Counted from the stretch's first letter, positions 11,362 to 23,336 are shown. The stretch is 64,000 nt of DNA from Erigeron canadensis (GCF_010389155.1 NC_057762.1:10589513-10653512), one strand, 5' to 3'. Notes: a model not told the origin generated them from the sequence alone. Program-made: numbers and translations.

Positions 11362-12625
11362 CGTGATCCTTGTCTGAGAGATCACTCTTCCAATGCGGTT
11401 GAACTTAGGTTAAAGTTGTGGCTTCAGGAAGAGCGTTTGCCCAAAAAGAAAGGCTTCATCAATATCAATGCTTCCACTCTTGAGGTAGTAATTTGTTACA
11501 TTATTATTGTCTATGATTTATTCGTTTTCAATCGATATAATATGATTTCCAAATGATTATTATTACTATTTATTATTATATGATGATAGCAATTTTGTGT
11601 TGTGATACTTTTGGGTTCAGAAGGAGATACCGCAGAACCTAAATGCGATAATTGCGGATATATTGTCTGATGACTCCGTTACCCAACTTGATGCCAATAC
11701 TCATATTTGTACCCTTTTATCTATAGGTATGTATATGTATATCTATAGGTATGTATATGTATATATATTGTCTAATAATTTATATGTTAGTTCTTGTAAT
11801 TAGATGACAACCCTCCCATTGAACAAGTTGTTCAATCAAAGACACTTGATCGTCTTGTCGAGTTTCTTCCCAGTGTCGATTTGTCCCCTAAATTGCAAGT
11901 GCTTATATTTTTTGCTTTTTTGTTCTTTTGGTCATTGTTTGTGACCTTATACACCATATATAAAAATGTCCCCTATCTGTTGTGGTAGCTTCAGGCAGCT
12001 TGGTCTCTAACTAACATTGCTTCCGGGACAACTCAACAAACTCAAGCTGTAATCGATAGTGGTGCCATACCAATACTTGTAAAGCTTTTTTTCTCCGCCA
12101 CTTCTGATGTTTATGAGCAGGTATATACATTATTCCATCTACTTTATAGTTTATTAGTATGTAAAACATATATAAGGGCACCAACAACATGATGTTGAAT
12201 TGTCCATCTGTTCCCACTTAATGTGTATCGAACCTTTTCTAGAGATTATAAAATACATATGACTATTTGATAACACCCTTCGCTAGTGACAACTTCGGCT
12301 AAATGAGGCCCTATGACAATGTTTGTGTCCAAATCTTGTTTTATGTCGATACTATTGCAGTTCAGTTTGTTTTGTGACCATCCATTGTCTTGGGGCATTA
12401 CATTGTTAAGCATTTACTTATGTCACCTAACGCCTGCTAAATAATCTTGTATTCCATGAATACTATTTGTCTTGTATGTAGGCTGTTTGGGCCCTTGGCA
12501 ATATTACGGGAGACTCCCCTCAATGCCGTGACCATGTTCTTGGATTTTGTGCCTTGAAGCCTTTGCAGGCCCTGTTACAAGATCATATGCCACTTCCTAT
12601 AAATTTGGGTGTTTCCAACTGTTAA
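11362..12625 (+). pseudogene. Truncated importin-alpha gene copy, five exon-like blocks
   Basis: Importin-alpha binds nuclear localisation signals and bridges cargo to importin-beta. Blocks: 11362-11484 (degenerate IBB-like, VELRLKLW..EERLPKKK), 11621-11726 (ILSDDSVTQLDA, TLLSI), 11804-11898 (NPPIEQVVQS, RLVEFL), 11995-12120 ([27 protein letters not shown]) and 12482-12625 ([20 protein letters not shown]), ending at TAA. All four introns have GT..AG ends and the joins keep frame (phases 0, 1, 0, 0). Only the IBB and first two or so ARM repeats remain of ~10, so it cannot be a full adaptor. No internal stop interrupts the blocks. I see no certain ATG; a start could lie in 11040-11360. Expression is unknown. 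Confidence 0.85.
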
Positions 12626-13174
12626 GCTGTTACTTGTCTTGTGCAGTTTGTTTCAAATCTAAATAACGTTATTTAGATGTGGAATGGTTAACATTAGAAT
12701 TGTAAATGAGTTTGTATTTGAATTAAATGCGTTGTTTTAATAAATATTAAATGCGTTATTTTGATATTTGTGTTTTTATTTTTGTATTATCAGGTTTTTT
12801 AATTGTCATTTAATAGAAAATTAGGAACTGAAAAAAAATTAATTTTTTTTATAAAAAAATAAGTGTATGACGCGCAAAAACGAATGTCTAGAAAAGAGGG
12901 TCATAAACAAAGGGTCATAAGTGAGGGTCATAAGTGCGTGTCATAAAAGGATGCCGCCCAAATGCGAGTCAAGAAAATTTATGACTGGTCCATCCTTGAC
13001 GGGCATTTGCGCGTCATCTGACCCTTTTATGAAGCGCATTGCGAGTCAAGAATAGCCCTTTTTCTAGTAGTGATATATGTGCATGATCGTTAAAAAAAAC
13101 TTAACAATCACACATGTACACGTATATTTTTTTTTATTTTCTAAGAGTGGATTATTTGCTTGCAACAGAAAATT

Positions 13175-13395
13175 TAGCTTACGTAGTTTTAATCGGGTTC
13201 ACACTAGAGAGGCCCTCACCCTCAATATCTTATAGGAGGAAAACCTCTCAATTAAACTGCCTAAAGGCATAACATTTAATTGGGATAAAACTCCACCCTC
13301 TCCACAAGACTCGAACCTGAGTCTTACATAATTGAAAGACTTGTGTGAGATACTTTGTACAATTGAGTTATTTGCTCATCTAACAATTGTAACCA
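13175..13395 (-). mobile_element. tRNA-derived SINE
   Basis: On the minus strand, an A box-like TAACTCAATT (plus 13361-13370) is followed about 45 bases later by a B box, GGTTCGAGTC (plus 13308-13317). This is the Pol III internal promoter pair of tRNA-derived SINEs. The ~130-base body downstream has no ORF. The ends are not sharp and I see no clear poly-A/T tail or target duplication. Confidence 0.6.
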
Positions 13396-13471
13396 CTATA
13401 TTCAAACCAACATATATAAAATTTTGTTATAAGCCATGCGAATATAATAATAATATTTTTAAAATGATAAC

Positions 13472-14398
13472 TGTTATGCCTGAAATTTCAAGTACCAATA
13501 TCTTGAAAACCCATGATCTTGACATCTCAGGATCTTGACACAGTGGAACATTCGGAAGATATACTAACGTATTGTTACACATGTTATTATTATTTCCTCT
13601 TAAGTCAAACATGCAGGATCAATGATAATCAATATCATACATGGGAAATACCACTAACGGTAAAAAAATCAAGCATACACGCAAAGAATCTCTTCAACAC
13701 GCAAAAAAGACTTAGTCCTCCAACATAATCGGACTTCAAGTAGAATTCTGCATGAGGAGAAATACAGTAATGGTCACTTGACCAAGGAAGATCTTCACCA
13801 ACGTTCAAGAACTGACGATATGGAAGATCCCTACAATAATGGATAGTTAGTTTAGCACTCGCATTATAAATAGAAGGAGGTTGATCGATCCTAGGCACTT
13901 ACGATCATCTGTGTAATTCACTTGTACTCACACACACTGCATATTACTTTCTTCGCTGCTTATACACTTAGAAAGATCAATCAACCAACTTCCACCCATT
14001 GTAATCATTTCAATACAAATCAATAAAGAACAAGGCAAGAACGATTGTTTCCTCTCGGGGTTTTTATGTCGGCGATCCTCTAAGGATTAAGGGCTTTTCC
14101 TCGTCAACAAATATCGGTGTTATTGCTCTTTACTCTTTATTTTACGCATTACTTATTTGATTCTTGCTTGATATCTTGTTTATCTTAACATATTTTGCAT
14201 CATTTACATTAGTTTGTGATTATCTTAACCTTCTTTATTGTTTAGTCGACATAATCTATTGTCAAAAGTCTTTCTTAACAACGCGTCTTTGCAACTCAAC
14301 ACATTTTACAAGCACACAACCTCACGAACGAAAGTTTGGTTACTTAATTAATCTAAGTCTTCGACGTAGATTATCTTAGGTGATTTTTGACCAAAACA
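13472..14398 (+). repeat. 5' LTR of the Tat gypsy element
   Basis: 927 bp, TGTTATGCC...AAAACA. TATAAATA at 13865-13872 is the likely core promoter. Positions 13745-14398 match 33548-34201 closely. Confidence 0.92.
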
Positions 14399-14420
14399 AT
14401 TTAGCGCCCACCGTGGGGCA
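14399..14420 (+). other. Primer binding site of the Tat element
   Basis: TAGCGCCCACCGTGGGGC, directly after the LTR, resembles the GGCGCCCACCGTGGGGC site common in plant gypsy elements. I do not assign the tRNA. Confidence 0.75.
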
Positions 14421-14548
14421 AAAGGTGCTTTCAGTTATTTAAAATCCCAGATCTACAATTTAGAAAAACTATTTTTCTCAAATTAATTCCGATAATGTCG
14501 ACCTAGCTAACTAACTTTTCGCAAACTACTCCTGCTATTTCTTCTTCT

Positions 14549-16088
14549 ATGACTGGTATTGCTTCAGGAATCAATTACCATCGGAAAAGCAAGGACAACA
14601 CGACTTGTCCTAATCAAAGCAAGGATAAGGCACCTGCTGATCAAACGAATGAATTTCGCATTATTGACGAAACTCCAGCAGATACTCAAAACAATGAAAC
14701 AGGGCGAGCGGAACGATCAGACTTTGAACAAGCCTATTCAGATGCCTTTAATATTGGATCTAAAGAGAACGCCAGAGATACTAGTGCTGAAGAAACACCT
14801 AACTTGTTTGAAATTTTGCAGAAACTTACTAAAACGGTTGAAGCAAATCAGGAATTTACTCAAGCACAATTTAAAACATTGGAGTCCAGGATCACAGAAA
14901 ATGGGTCCCCTATAACTTCAAGAAATTTGTTTGCAACTCCAGTATCATCTGCACTCTCTGGATTTGCGCCATTCAGCACAACGATCCCAGCTGCATCCCC
15001 GAAATTTTGGGAGTAATATCCCACAAAATACGCAAGCTGCTGGGACATCTGCTAATGCAGGATCAGGTTTACCTAATGAGAATAATTTTACTAGATCATT
15101 CGGTTATACTAATCCATTGCAGGAACAAGGAACAAATTAATATATCGCAAGAAAATTTCTGAAAATTAAGGAAATGATCTCAAGTGTTCCTGGATTTTGC
15201 AATCCAATTCCAGAAGTCAATCCTGCTTCGTATCTTATCAATAGATATGGAGATAGGATTGCGAATGTGGAAATTCCAAAGAAATTCCAAGTACCAAACA
15301 TGAAGCCATATGATGGAACTGCTGATCCACAGGAACATATCGCATTGTATTTGGAGAAAATGAAGACTGTGCCCATTCCCTACAACCTGAAGGAAACATG
15401 CTTGTGCAGAAGCTTTAGTTCCACATTATCTGGCTCAGCCTTAAAATGGCTGCAGAGTTTGCCCCCTCGATCCATAAACTCTTTTGCTGATTTAACTAAT
15501 TTATTTTACAGTGCAGTACAACTTTTGAGAAATTAACTGACGACTTATATAAAATTACTCAAAAACAGCATGAATCACTTAGAGATTTTATGACTAGGTT
15601 TACTAAAGAATTTCTTAATATTCCTAAGTTAGATATGTTAACTGCTATTCAAGCTTTGCAGAGAGGATCTCATCATGACACCATGCAGAAACTTGGATGA
15701 AGCAAAAGCAAGAGCAGCAAGGTTCATCAGACTTGAAGAAAAGGAACTGCCAACAGCAAAACTGGAAGCTTTGTCTTATGATCGACCGAATCGCAAGACT
15801 GAGACTCCAGTCTTCAAGCCAAGGCATAAACCATATACAAGACATGTTCAGAATCAAATTGGTGCTGTTGAAGAAGAAGAAGAAGGGGTTGAGTACCCTG
15901 CACTATCAACATATTGCTTCACTGTTGGCATACCTGGCTTGATAATGGCCTTGAGAAACCTTAGAGATAAGGTCAGATGGCCACAAAAGAAAAATAATGA
16001 TGGCTACTTCAAGAAGAAGGATACCAGCCAATGGTGTGCCTACCACGAAGACTTTGGTCACATCACTGAAGATTGCAAAATGCTATGA
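14549..16088 (+). pseudogene. gag of the Tat element, frameshifted
   Basis: The first 155 residues (14549-15016) are acidic and low-complexity. After a frameshift, 15174-15536 encodes the Retrotrans_gag core (QVPNMKPYDGTADPQEH, LSGSALKWLQSLPP). Another shift near 15500 leads to 15540-15660 (SLRDFMTRF), and 15675-16088 carries WCAYHEDFGHITEDC, a single CX2-3H-type zinc knuckle. The stop after CKML (16086-16088) falls where Arg or Lys is expected. Confidence 0.85.
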
Positions 16089-16278
16089 AGAGAAATTTGC
16101 ATACTCTTATCCAAAGGGTATTTGACAAAGTTGATGGGAAGAAAGAAGGCTAAAGACGTTGAAGGCATGGATCTCACCAAGCCGAAACCTGCCCAAAAAG
16201 TGGATTCTCCACCAACAAATGCTAAAGTAATTAACACTATTTCTGGTGGGTTGGAAGTTTGTGGAACCAGTTATTCAG
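16089..16278 (+). pseudogene. Gag-protease linker of the Tat element, cut by the copia insertion
   Basis: It continues in the gag frame (REICILL, GYLTKLMGRKK) to KVINTISGG, the motif before the aspartic protease in Tat elements. The frame is interrupted at TTCAG (16274-16278), the likely target site of the copia element starting at 16279. Confidence 0.8.
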
Positions 16279-16775
16279 TGTTGGTGCATTTCCTAGTGAC
16301 AACAGCATTTGTGAAATGTAGTTTTGAGTCTTTAGTTAATATAATAAAGTCGAACGTTAAGTTTTCGCGTATAATAAAGTCAACCTCGAACTTTGACCAG
16401 TCAACCTAGACCTTTGACCAGTCAAACTCGACCATTGACTAAGTCAACCTTGACCATTGACCAGGTCGAGCTTGAGGTCGAGATTGGGCTTGGGTCCGTG
16501 AAGTTCGAGGTCTGTTTAAGTCTATTATGTTTAGTATAAATAGAGATTAACCTTATGTTTAAGGTTAATCTTCTAGTTTTGTTTTCTCTCATACTCTTGC
16601 ACTTAGGAACTTGGTATTTACTTGTAATTGCATTTACTGAAGTAATATACGGTTTCAGTTTATTCATATTCGTGTTCGTATTGATATATTGTTGTTGATT
16701 GCTTTTGTATAAGATTTTCCGCACTTATACATTAGATACTTAATCTTGTTAGATCCGGTGGCAAAGGGACTTACA
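16279..16775 (+). repeat. 5' LTR of the second copia element
   Basis: 497 bp, TGTTGGTGC...CTTACA. TATAAATA at 16535-16542 is the core promoter. Upstream are repeated TTGACCAGTCAA and GGTCGAGCTTGAGG-type motifs. An 11-bp perfect hairpin (16544-16571) lies between TATA and the expected transcription start. Confidence 0.88.
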
Positions 16776-16777
16776 AG

Positions 16778-16789
16778 TGGTATCAGAGC
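16778..16789 (+). other. Primer binding site, second copia element
   Basis: TGGTATCAGAGC two bases after the LTR. Confidence 0.93.
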
Positions 16790-16859
16790 CTCTGGAGGTA
16801 TTCTATTGGTTTGGGATTAAGGTTTCAACCACAATTAATTATACGGAACAATCAAGCAT

Positions 16860-17125
16860 CATAGGCTCCTGTCAAGCTCGTCCAGATCAAGCCAAGCTCG
16901 ACCAAGCAAGCTAAGCTCGACCAGGTCGAGCTCGACCTCCTCTTAAGCTCGACCTCCACCTCGACCAGCCTCCTAGCTCGAGGTTGACCTCATCTTAAGC
17001 TCGACCTCCTCCTCGACCAGCCTCCTAGCTCGAGCTTGACCTCATCCTAAGCTCGACCTCCACCTCGACAAGCCTCCTAGGTCGAGCTCGACCGTACTAG
17101 CTCGACCTCGTTCTAGCTAACCTCG
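16860..17125 (+). repeat. AGCTCGACC-rich minisatellite in the leader
   Basis: A stretch built from AAGCTCGACCTCC and TCGACCAGCCTCCTAG type units, with unit length varying around 40-60 bp. Non-coding. Confidence 0.8.
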
Positions 17126-17214
17126 ACCTGACCTATCTTCAGTCGATCCCATCTTCTAATTTTTGATAGTTTTGAAGGGGTGAGCCTATATATACTCGTC
17201 TCTCTTGTTTAAAA

Positions 17215-17670
17215 AAAAAACCCTCTTTTGAAGAATTGGCAACTTGCTTACTTTTAAGTCTGGAATTGGCTGAAGTTTGAACACATAACTCTCTTGAGTT
17301 TAAGTTTGATTTTGGTTGTACAAGTTTTGGACTTGTAATCGTAATCAAGTTTGGATTCTTATCTTTTACTCATTGTTATTTTTTTTAAGAACTTGAAATT
17401 TTGTTTAGGTTTTGGTTTGAAACTTGTTTGAATATTGAACTTGTGACTCTCTTGAGTTTAAGTTTGGTTTCCGTTAATCAAGTTTTTGAACTTGTAAGCT
17501 TGGATAATCTTTGGTTCTTGAATACGATCTTTTGAACTTGTAATCTTGCTTAACTTTTGGTCTGAAATTGTTTGATCTTTAAACTTGAAAACTTTCTTGG
17601 AAGTTTTGGTTCAATTTCTGTAATTCAAATTTTGGATCTGAAAACTTGAGCAATTTTAGGTTCATTAATC
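17215..17670 (+). repeat. Degenerate ~95 bp leader repeats
   Basis: About three diverged units, each with GAACTTGTRA, CTCTCTTGAGTTTAAG and AATCAAGTTTT blocks, just before the gag ATG. The same motifs recur at about 24560-24870. Confidence 0.65.
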
Positions 17671-17676
17671 TCTATT

Positions 17677-20600
17677 ATGGATCAAAACTTGTTGAGTCGT
17701 TTAATGGAGATGGAACATGTTGTGGGTAAATCCACATCTCCTCCGAAACTGTTAAGGATTGAGGAATATCCATCTTGGAAAACTCGATTTGAGAACTATT
17801 TAAGTTGGACGGATGTTCGAATGCTGATCTGCATTAAGGATGGCTTCAATCAAGCAACTGTAAGTTTTGTAGATGTTAAAGAAAAGGCTAAATGGACTGC
17901 TCTTTCGGATGATGACAAAAGGATGTTTGAGGCCGAACACAAGGCATATGGTTGTACTACTATGTGTCTGCCAGAGGATATTCTGCACACCTTTGAGCAA
18001 GAATCATACTCTACGTCAAAGGAACTATGGGATGCCTTGGCTAATAGGTATGAAGGAGATGACGTAGTGAAGAAGGGAAAACAAGAACTTCTGAAAGCTC
18101 AACACTTAGTTTTCAAAGCAATGAAGAATGAGACACTTGATGAGCTGGTAAATAGGTATTACCATCTCATGACGGAGATGAGAAATCATACAGTGACTCT
18201 AACAAATGCTGAAAAGAATGAGAAATTTCTGGATGCCCTACCATCACAGTGGAATTTTTATTCAGTTTTGATCAAACGTGATCCTACATATGCTCAAATG
18301 ACTCTCGATACGGTAATAGCGCATTTGAGGGGGTTTGATTTGAATATTAAGAAACATGAAACCCAAACTGATGTCATACAAAATCCGGAGATTTATCGAG
18401 CAAAGAAGCCAAATACGGTTGAACCATCTGGGTCAAGAGCAAGTGCTTTCTTTTCCATTCTGCTAAGCAAACTGAGATGTTGGGAGACGAGAATAGTTAT
18501 TGCTTTGTCACTGCTACGACGGAGAAAAATCACGGTTCATCAGATTTAGTCGGCAGTTCTCAAAGGACTCTAAAGTCTATGCCTCTAAGTATCAAATCCG
18601 CTGAAAGTCTTGTTAGTTTATTGGCTGCTTTTATGACATCCTACGAGGCATTGGTTTCTGGAAAACTGATAGACCCGGAAAGGTAAAGTTTGACAAAACT
18701 AAGGTTAAATGCTATAATTGCAATGGATTCGGTCACTTTGCTAGAGAATGTCATCGACCGAAACAAGAGGCAACCACTAGTTTCTCCAAACCAAATCAAA
18801 TAACCGGAAATCAAAATTCTGGGTCCTCTACTGGATCTAAAGCTTTGGTTGCGCAAGAAAAGAGTGAGAAATTTGATTGGAGTACTTTTGTAGATGAATC
18901 AGGAAACTCAGCCAACGCTTTTATGGCCGAGATTGTTGATCATGTGACATCGGCTGAAGAAGAGGCACCTAAGTCGCCAGAGTCAGAATCCTCTCCTGAA
19001 AATAAAGCTATTGGAAGTACTAGTGAAAAGAATGGTGGAGAAGAAGTCTTTAAGCTCAATATTGCTGAGGGATTAAAAATTGAAGAAGCCATTGGCTATA
19101 TGGCTCGAGTTTCTGCTCCAGAAGACCAAAAGGTATCTTTCAACTTTAACTTTATTGCTGATATCTGTGCCATGTATGTTAATTTGTCTAAAAGAAATGA
19201 GGGCTTGACTAGACTCAATGATGAATATGCTTTAGGAATGCAAGCTATTCATAATTTACAAGAAGAGAACTCTATTTTTCGAGAAAGAATTAAAGATTTA
19301 AAGTCGAAAATGAGAGAAGATGAAAATGATCGTACTGTTTTGAAAGCTAAAGTTTGTGAGCAGGGTCAAATCATTGACCTGGCTACGACAACTTTTAAAA
19401 ACAAAGTTAAAGAATTGAGCACAGCTCAAAAGGAATTAGTTGAGGCGAATGCTCAAATTACTGCTTTAAAACTTAAAATAGATGATCTTCATTTGAAACA
19501 AAAGAGGATAGATGCTTTTGAACCATTTCCTAACAAAAAGGGGAAGAATGGGTTGGGTTATGGTGAAGTGGAACCTCCTTTTAATAACAAATATTCTTTT
19601 CTTAAAACTGATGAAATTGAGTTGAATCCAGTTAAGCCTGATGAGTTTTCTAAGATAGTTAGACCTACCGAACTTCCTGAGGTTCCGACTTCCGAGGAAG
19701 TTAAGTCTGACGAGTTTTCTAAGATAGTTAGACCTATCGAACTTCCTGAGGTTCCGACTTCTGAGGAAGTTATGTCTGATGAGTCAACAACAGTGGTTCT
19801 GGGAGAGACAAATCCAATAGGTGATAAGTCAAATGAAGATGACAAGCTGGTTAAATCTCACTCAATCCCAAGTGAAATTCATGAGACTGTGAAGAGTTCG
19901 TTTTCAAATTTAGAAAAACCTAAAATGATAACAGTTTTTACTTTAAAAGGAAAGTCTCATGTGTTTACTGAAAAAGAATTCAGTTTGGATAGTTTTAGAC
20001 CTGACAAAATTGATAAGGTATGGTGTGTTGAAGAAAATGATGTTTTGTACTTAACTCTGCCGTCAAAATTACCTAGAAAGGTACATTTTGATGAAAGTTG
20101 TAACAAAGTTACACACATTGAAAATCTTGAGACATCGAACTCTTCATCGTCTGACTCAACTGATGAGCCAAAGATTACTCAAAAGAAACCAGTTGAGCAA
20201 ATGATTTGTTTTAAGTGTCGTGAGAAAGGACATGTTGCAAGTATTTGTCCTTAGAAGAAAAGTAGTGACCCATCAGACCAATACGTGAATGTTTCACACT
20301 CTGCGAAAGTTGAATCCAAAAGGAAGACAGAGGGGTTCACTAATGGTTTGGGTAAAATTTTGAATAATGGAGTCACTATTAAAAAATCAGCCGCAAGTTT
20401 CTATTAAGAGTAATGTGTCAGTTGGACCTAGCATAAGCAGATCTATAACACCGTTAAGGGGGAGAACTTCTCAACAAGTTCGTCCTCCAACAATGGTTCA
20501 GAATCGACCTCCCGTGAATCATTATGTGACAAGTGCCCCTTTGCCTCATCAAATTAGAAGTCAACTTAGTGACTTAAGAACTTCTACTAATTATGTCCCT

Positions 20601-20775
20601 GAATTGCGTATAGATACCGGTCCACCTTTGCGAAGGCCAGTAAATCCTTCAGTTTGGAGGCCTTCAGGATCGAATACACATTCTGTTACAAGATCTTCTG
20701 TTCCGAGTCAATATGATGGGGAACTGAGGGAGATTGTGTAGGAACATAGTGGCTTGGGTCCCCAATAAGAAGTGA
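17677..20775 (+). pseudogene. gag of the second copia element, with two distant CCHC knuckles
   Basis: The ATG at 17677 opens MDQNLLSRLMEME. EEYPSWKTRFENYL and KELWDALANRYEG belong to the UBN2 gag fold. The first frame is lost near 18460. A knuckle, CYNCNGFGHFARECH, lies near 18712-18756. The 469-residue frame at 18845-20254 is acidic and coiled-coil and ends with a second knuckle, CFKCREKGHVASIC. A 23-residue unit (DEFSKIVRP...) is duplicated at 19640-19778. The end WVPNKK-TGA (20773-20775) matches other copia gags here. At least three frameshifts or stops lie between. Confidence 0.8.
19640..19778 (+). repeat. 69-bp tandem duplication in gag
   Basis: Two copies of a 69-bp unit differing at a few bases, adding a 23-residue Glu/Pro-rich repeat in frame. 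Confidence 0.9.
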
Positions 20776-21375
20776 TCCTTTGTTTGATTGTGCAGGAACA
20801 GCTAAAGAAGGCTATCAGTAAGTGGTATGTAGATAGTGGCTGTTCTTGGCACATGACAGGGGAAAGGGGGTTACTGTGTAAATTTGTAACAATTAAGGGT
20901 GGTCATGTGAAATTTGCCGGAGAAAACGGTGGCAACATTACTGGGATAGGGAATGTTTCTAATGGCAAGATTACGTTGGAAAAAGCGAACTTTGTTGAGC
21001 AACTCAATCACAATTTGATGAGTGTCTCTCAAATTTGTGATAAAGGAAATGCGGTACATTTTAATGTGACTGAAGCAATGGTACTCAAACCGGGATTTGT
21101 GATACCTGAAGATTGGATAGTTATGCGAGCACCACGGGTAAAAGACACTTACATCATGGATATGAGTGTTGACGATCCAGATATGGATGCTACATGTCTG
21201 TTATCTAAAGCTTCTGAGTCCGGTTCAGTTCTTTGGCATCGAAGAAAAATGTGATCAACTTTTTAGATTTAAAAAGTGAGACGGTAGGTGTTTTGATCAA
21301 CTTTTTCACTGAAGCTGAGAATGTGTATAATACTATAATCAAGAGAGAGAAGGAGAGAGTTTGAGTTGCAACTCA
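20776..21375 (+). pseudogene. Protease and fused integrase fragment, second copia element
   Basis: The protease site is intact as YVDSGCSWHMTG (about 20826-20861). The GAG-pre-integrase domain follows (LNHNLMSVSQICD) to LWHRR at about 21235-21250. From about 21253 the frame reads NFLDLKSETVGVLINFF and AENVYN, which looks like the integrase core between its first and second Asp. The zinc domain and first Asp were therefore deleted. The coding sequence ends near 21365 and meets R-U5 DNA at 21376. Confidence 0.7.
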
Positions 21376-21600
21376 TTAATCTTCTAGTTTTGTTTTCTCT
21401 CATACTCTTGCACTTAGGAACTTGGTATTTACTTGTAATTGCATTTACTGAAGTAATATACGGTTCCAAATTATTCATATTCGTGTTCGTATTGATATAT
21501 TGTTGTTGATTGCTTTTGTATAAGATTTTCCGCACTTATACATTAGATACTTAATCTTGTTAGATTCGATGGCATAGGGACTTACAAGTGGTATCAGAGC
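21376..21600 (+). repeat. Isolated R-U5-PBS block of the second copia family
   Basis: 225 bp collinear with 16565-16789 at equal length, ending in TGGTATCAGAGC (21589-21600). No U3 precedes it. In the complete LTR the left limit lies 30 bp after the start of the TATA box. Confidence 0.85.
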
Positions 21601-22735
21601 AAAAAAAAAAAAACAAATAAGGGGTTACTACTGTTTGTGAGAACAAGATGACGAGATATTAGCGGCTGGTTTGCACCTTAATAATTAAATTTTGAGTTGA
21701 TTTGACCAATGACTTCATTAAATGATGTATCAGTAGGCACAAAGCACCAAAGTTTTCCACTCAATTGAAATCGTTCGAATTTACCAATGTACTTGTGCGG
21801 AACATGCTAGGTATATGGCCTAGAATGCCAGCTCATAAAGCGAGACTGGTCCTTAATTCTTACGAAATAGATTGAGTTTGATTTTTGTGTTACTTGGGTA
21901 TATGGGCCATCCGGGGGTGTACTCGCCTATGCTCTCTCTCAGGGCTCGTGCTTTTACATTTATGAAGGAGTAGTGATGTGTGAGCATTCGTGCAATCCTT
22001 CTGGAGTAGTGCTGGGTTTCACTAAAGGAGCACTGTCAAAGTTATGTCTCTCTGCGGGGTGTGATGCCTCGACCTGTTCACCTCTGTCTTTGGCAACCAG
22101 CACTGCTTCAGCGCTTGACTAAGTTGGTGTACTACTCTGACCTTAATTAAAGTAAGTGCTTTAATTATTAAGGATGTCTTCCGTTGCAAGGATGTAATAC
22201 TCATATATTCTTTTAATATGGAAATTCGAACTCATCCCTAGATTGTGAGGGTATATCTGGTTGTGGGACACACGAGTACGCAAATAATAATTTGGTCATT
22301 AGTAAGTTACCTTGGTTACATGGGTAGATCCTTGGCCAAGGTATATCGAAAGTGACCGTGGGGGCTGGAAGTGCCGAGTGTTTAAGAGGATAAACATATT
22401 GGTAATCGTCTTGGATTATTGGTCATACTAATAATAACAAAGAGAATTGTATTTCTCTGTGCAAACTTGGCTTAAAGTGCTAATTTGATTGTTTTCGTAG
22501 TAACTCTCACCTAAATTCGTTTATTTGTTTGTGCTTGTTTATTTATTTATCGTAAAATAATAAAAGATATATTGGTGTTTCTTATGCTGAGAATGCTCGT
22601 TACGGATGAACATCATTCGGTGCTAAGAAAAAGGTAAGATATATTATATCTGTATTGAAAGACTGATTTTGTCTAAATAATCTTTTATTGGGTTATTTTA
22701 GAGTCTTTTTAAAATTGTATGTTAAGAAAAATTAA

Positions 22736-23040
22736 TTTCTGAAAAACTTGTCAAATTAAAAGGTTTTTAATTAAACTTTTTAATTAGTTTTGAAATTAGT
22801 ATTCTTTTTAAATTTCTGAAAAACTTGTCAAATTAAAAGGTTTTTAATTAAACTTTTTAATTAGTTTTGAAATTCGTATTCTTTTTAAATTTCTGAAAAA
22901 CTTGTCAAATTAAAAGGTTTTTAATTGAACTTTTTAATTAGTTTTGAAATTAGTATTTTTTTTATATTTCTGAAAAACTTGAACATTTAAAAGGTTTTTA
23001 ATTAATCTTTTTAATTAGTTTTGAAATTTATTTGTCTAAC
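22736..23040. repeat. 77-bp tandem repeat, about four copies
   Basis: TTTCTGAAAAACTTG starts at 22736, 22813, 22890 and 22967, exactly 77 bp apart. The last copy is the most diverged. Each unit contains AGGTTTTTAATTAAACTTTT, partly self-complementary. Non-coding. Confidence 0.9.
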
Positions 23041-23336
23041 AACTTGAAAATCACTATATGGGTTAAATCTTAATTTAATTTTTAAAAGTTAAATGAGTTC
23101 GTGCATATGAAAGAAAATTTGGAGTCACGGGTTGGTCAGGAGCTCGAGTGACTCGAGCTCGACCTTGGTCTAGGGTTGGGCTACTTTTGGGCTTGAATGG
23201 GCCAGTTTGATCTAATTGGGCCAATTTAACCTAAGTTACCTTAAACATTTTTTAGAAAAACCTAAAAACAATTACATTTTCACCTTCCTTCTTTCTTCTT
23301 CGAGCTCGACCTAACGTAAACACACACATGAGCTCG

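Larger units (their letters stand above)
10616..13072 (+). mobile_element. Non-autonomous CACTA transposon carrying an importin-alpha gene copy (Pack-CACTA)
   Basis: The left end is CACTACTAGAAACAGGGCTA; the right end, reversed, is CACTACTAGAAAAAGGGCTA. The terminal inverted repeat runs ~28 bp with three mismatches. The 3-bp target duplication ATA (10613-10615 and 13073-13075) is what CACTA (En/Spm) elements make. Subterminal repeats of GGGTCATAA type occur inside both ends, as expected for transposase binding. There is no transposase. The interior is a host-gene copy with introns, so it was captured as DNA, not from a processed transcript. Confidence 0.9.

Noticed and set aside
11161..11385. 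74-codon minus-strand frame with IYIYIY
   Set aside because: It is a (TA)n microsatellite.
13308..13370. A- and B-box pair as a tRNA gene
   Set aside because: No cloverleaf or anticodon arm can be drawn; a SINE head fits better.
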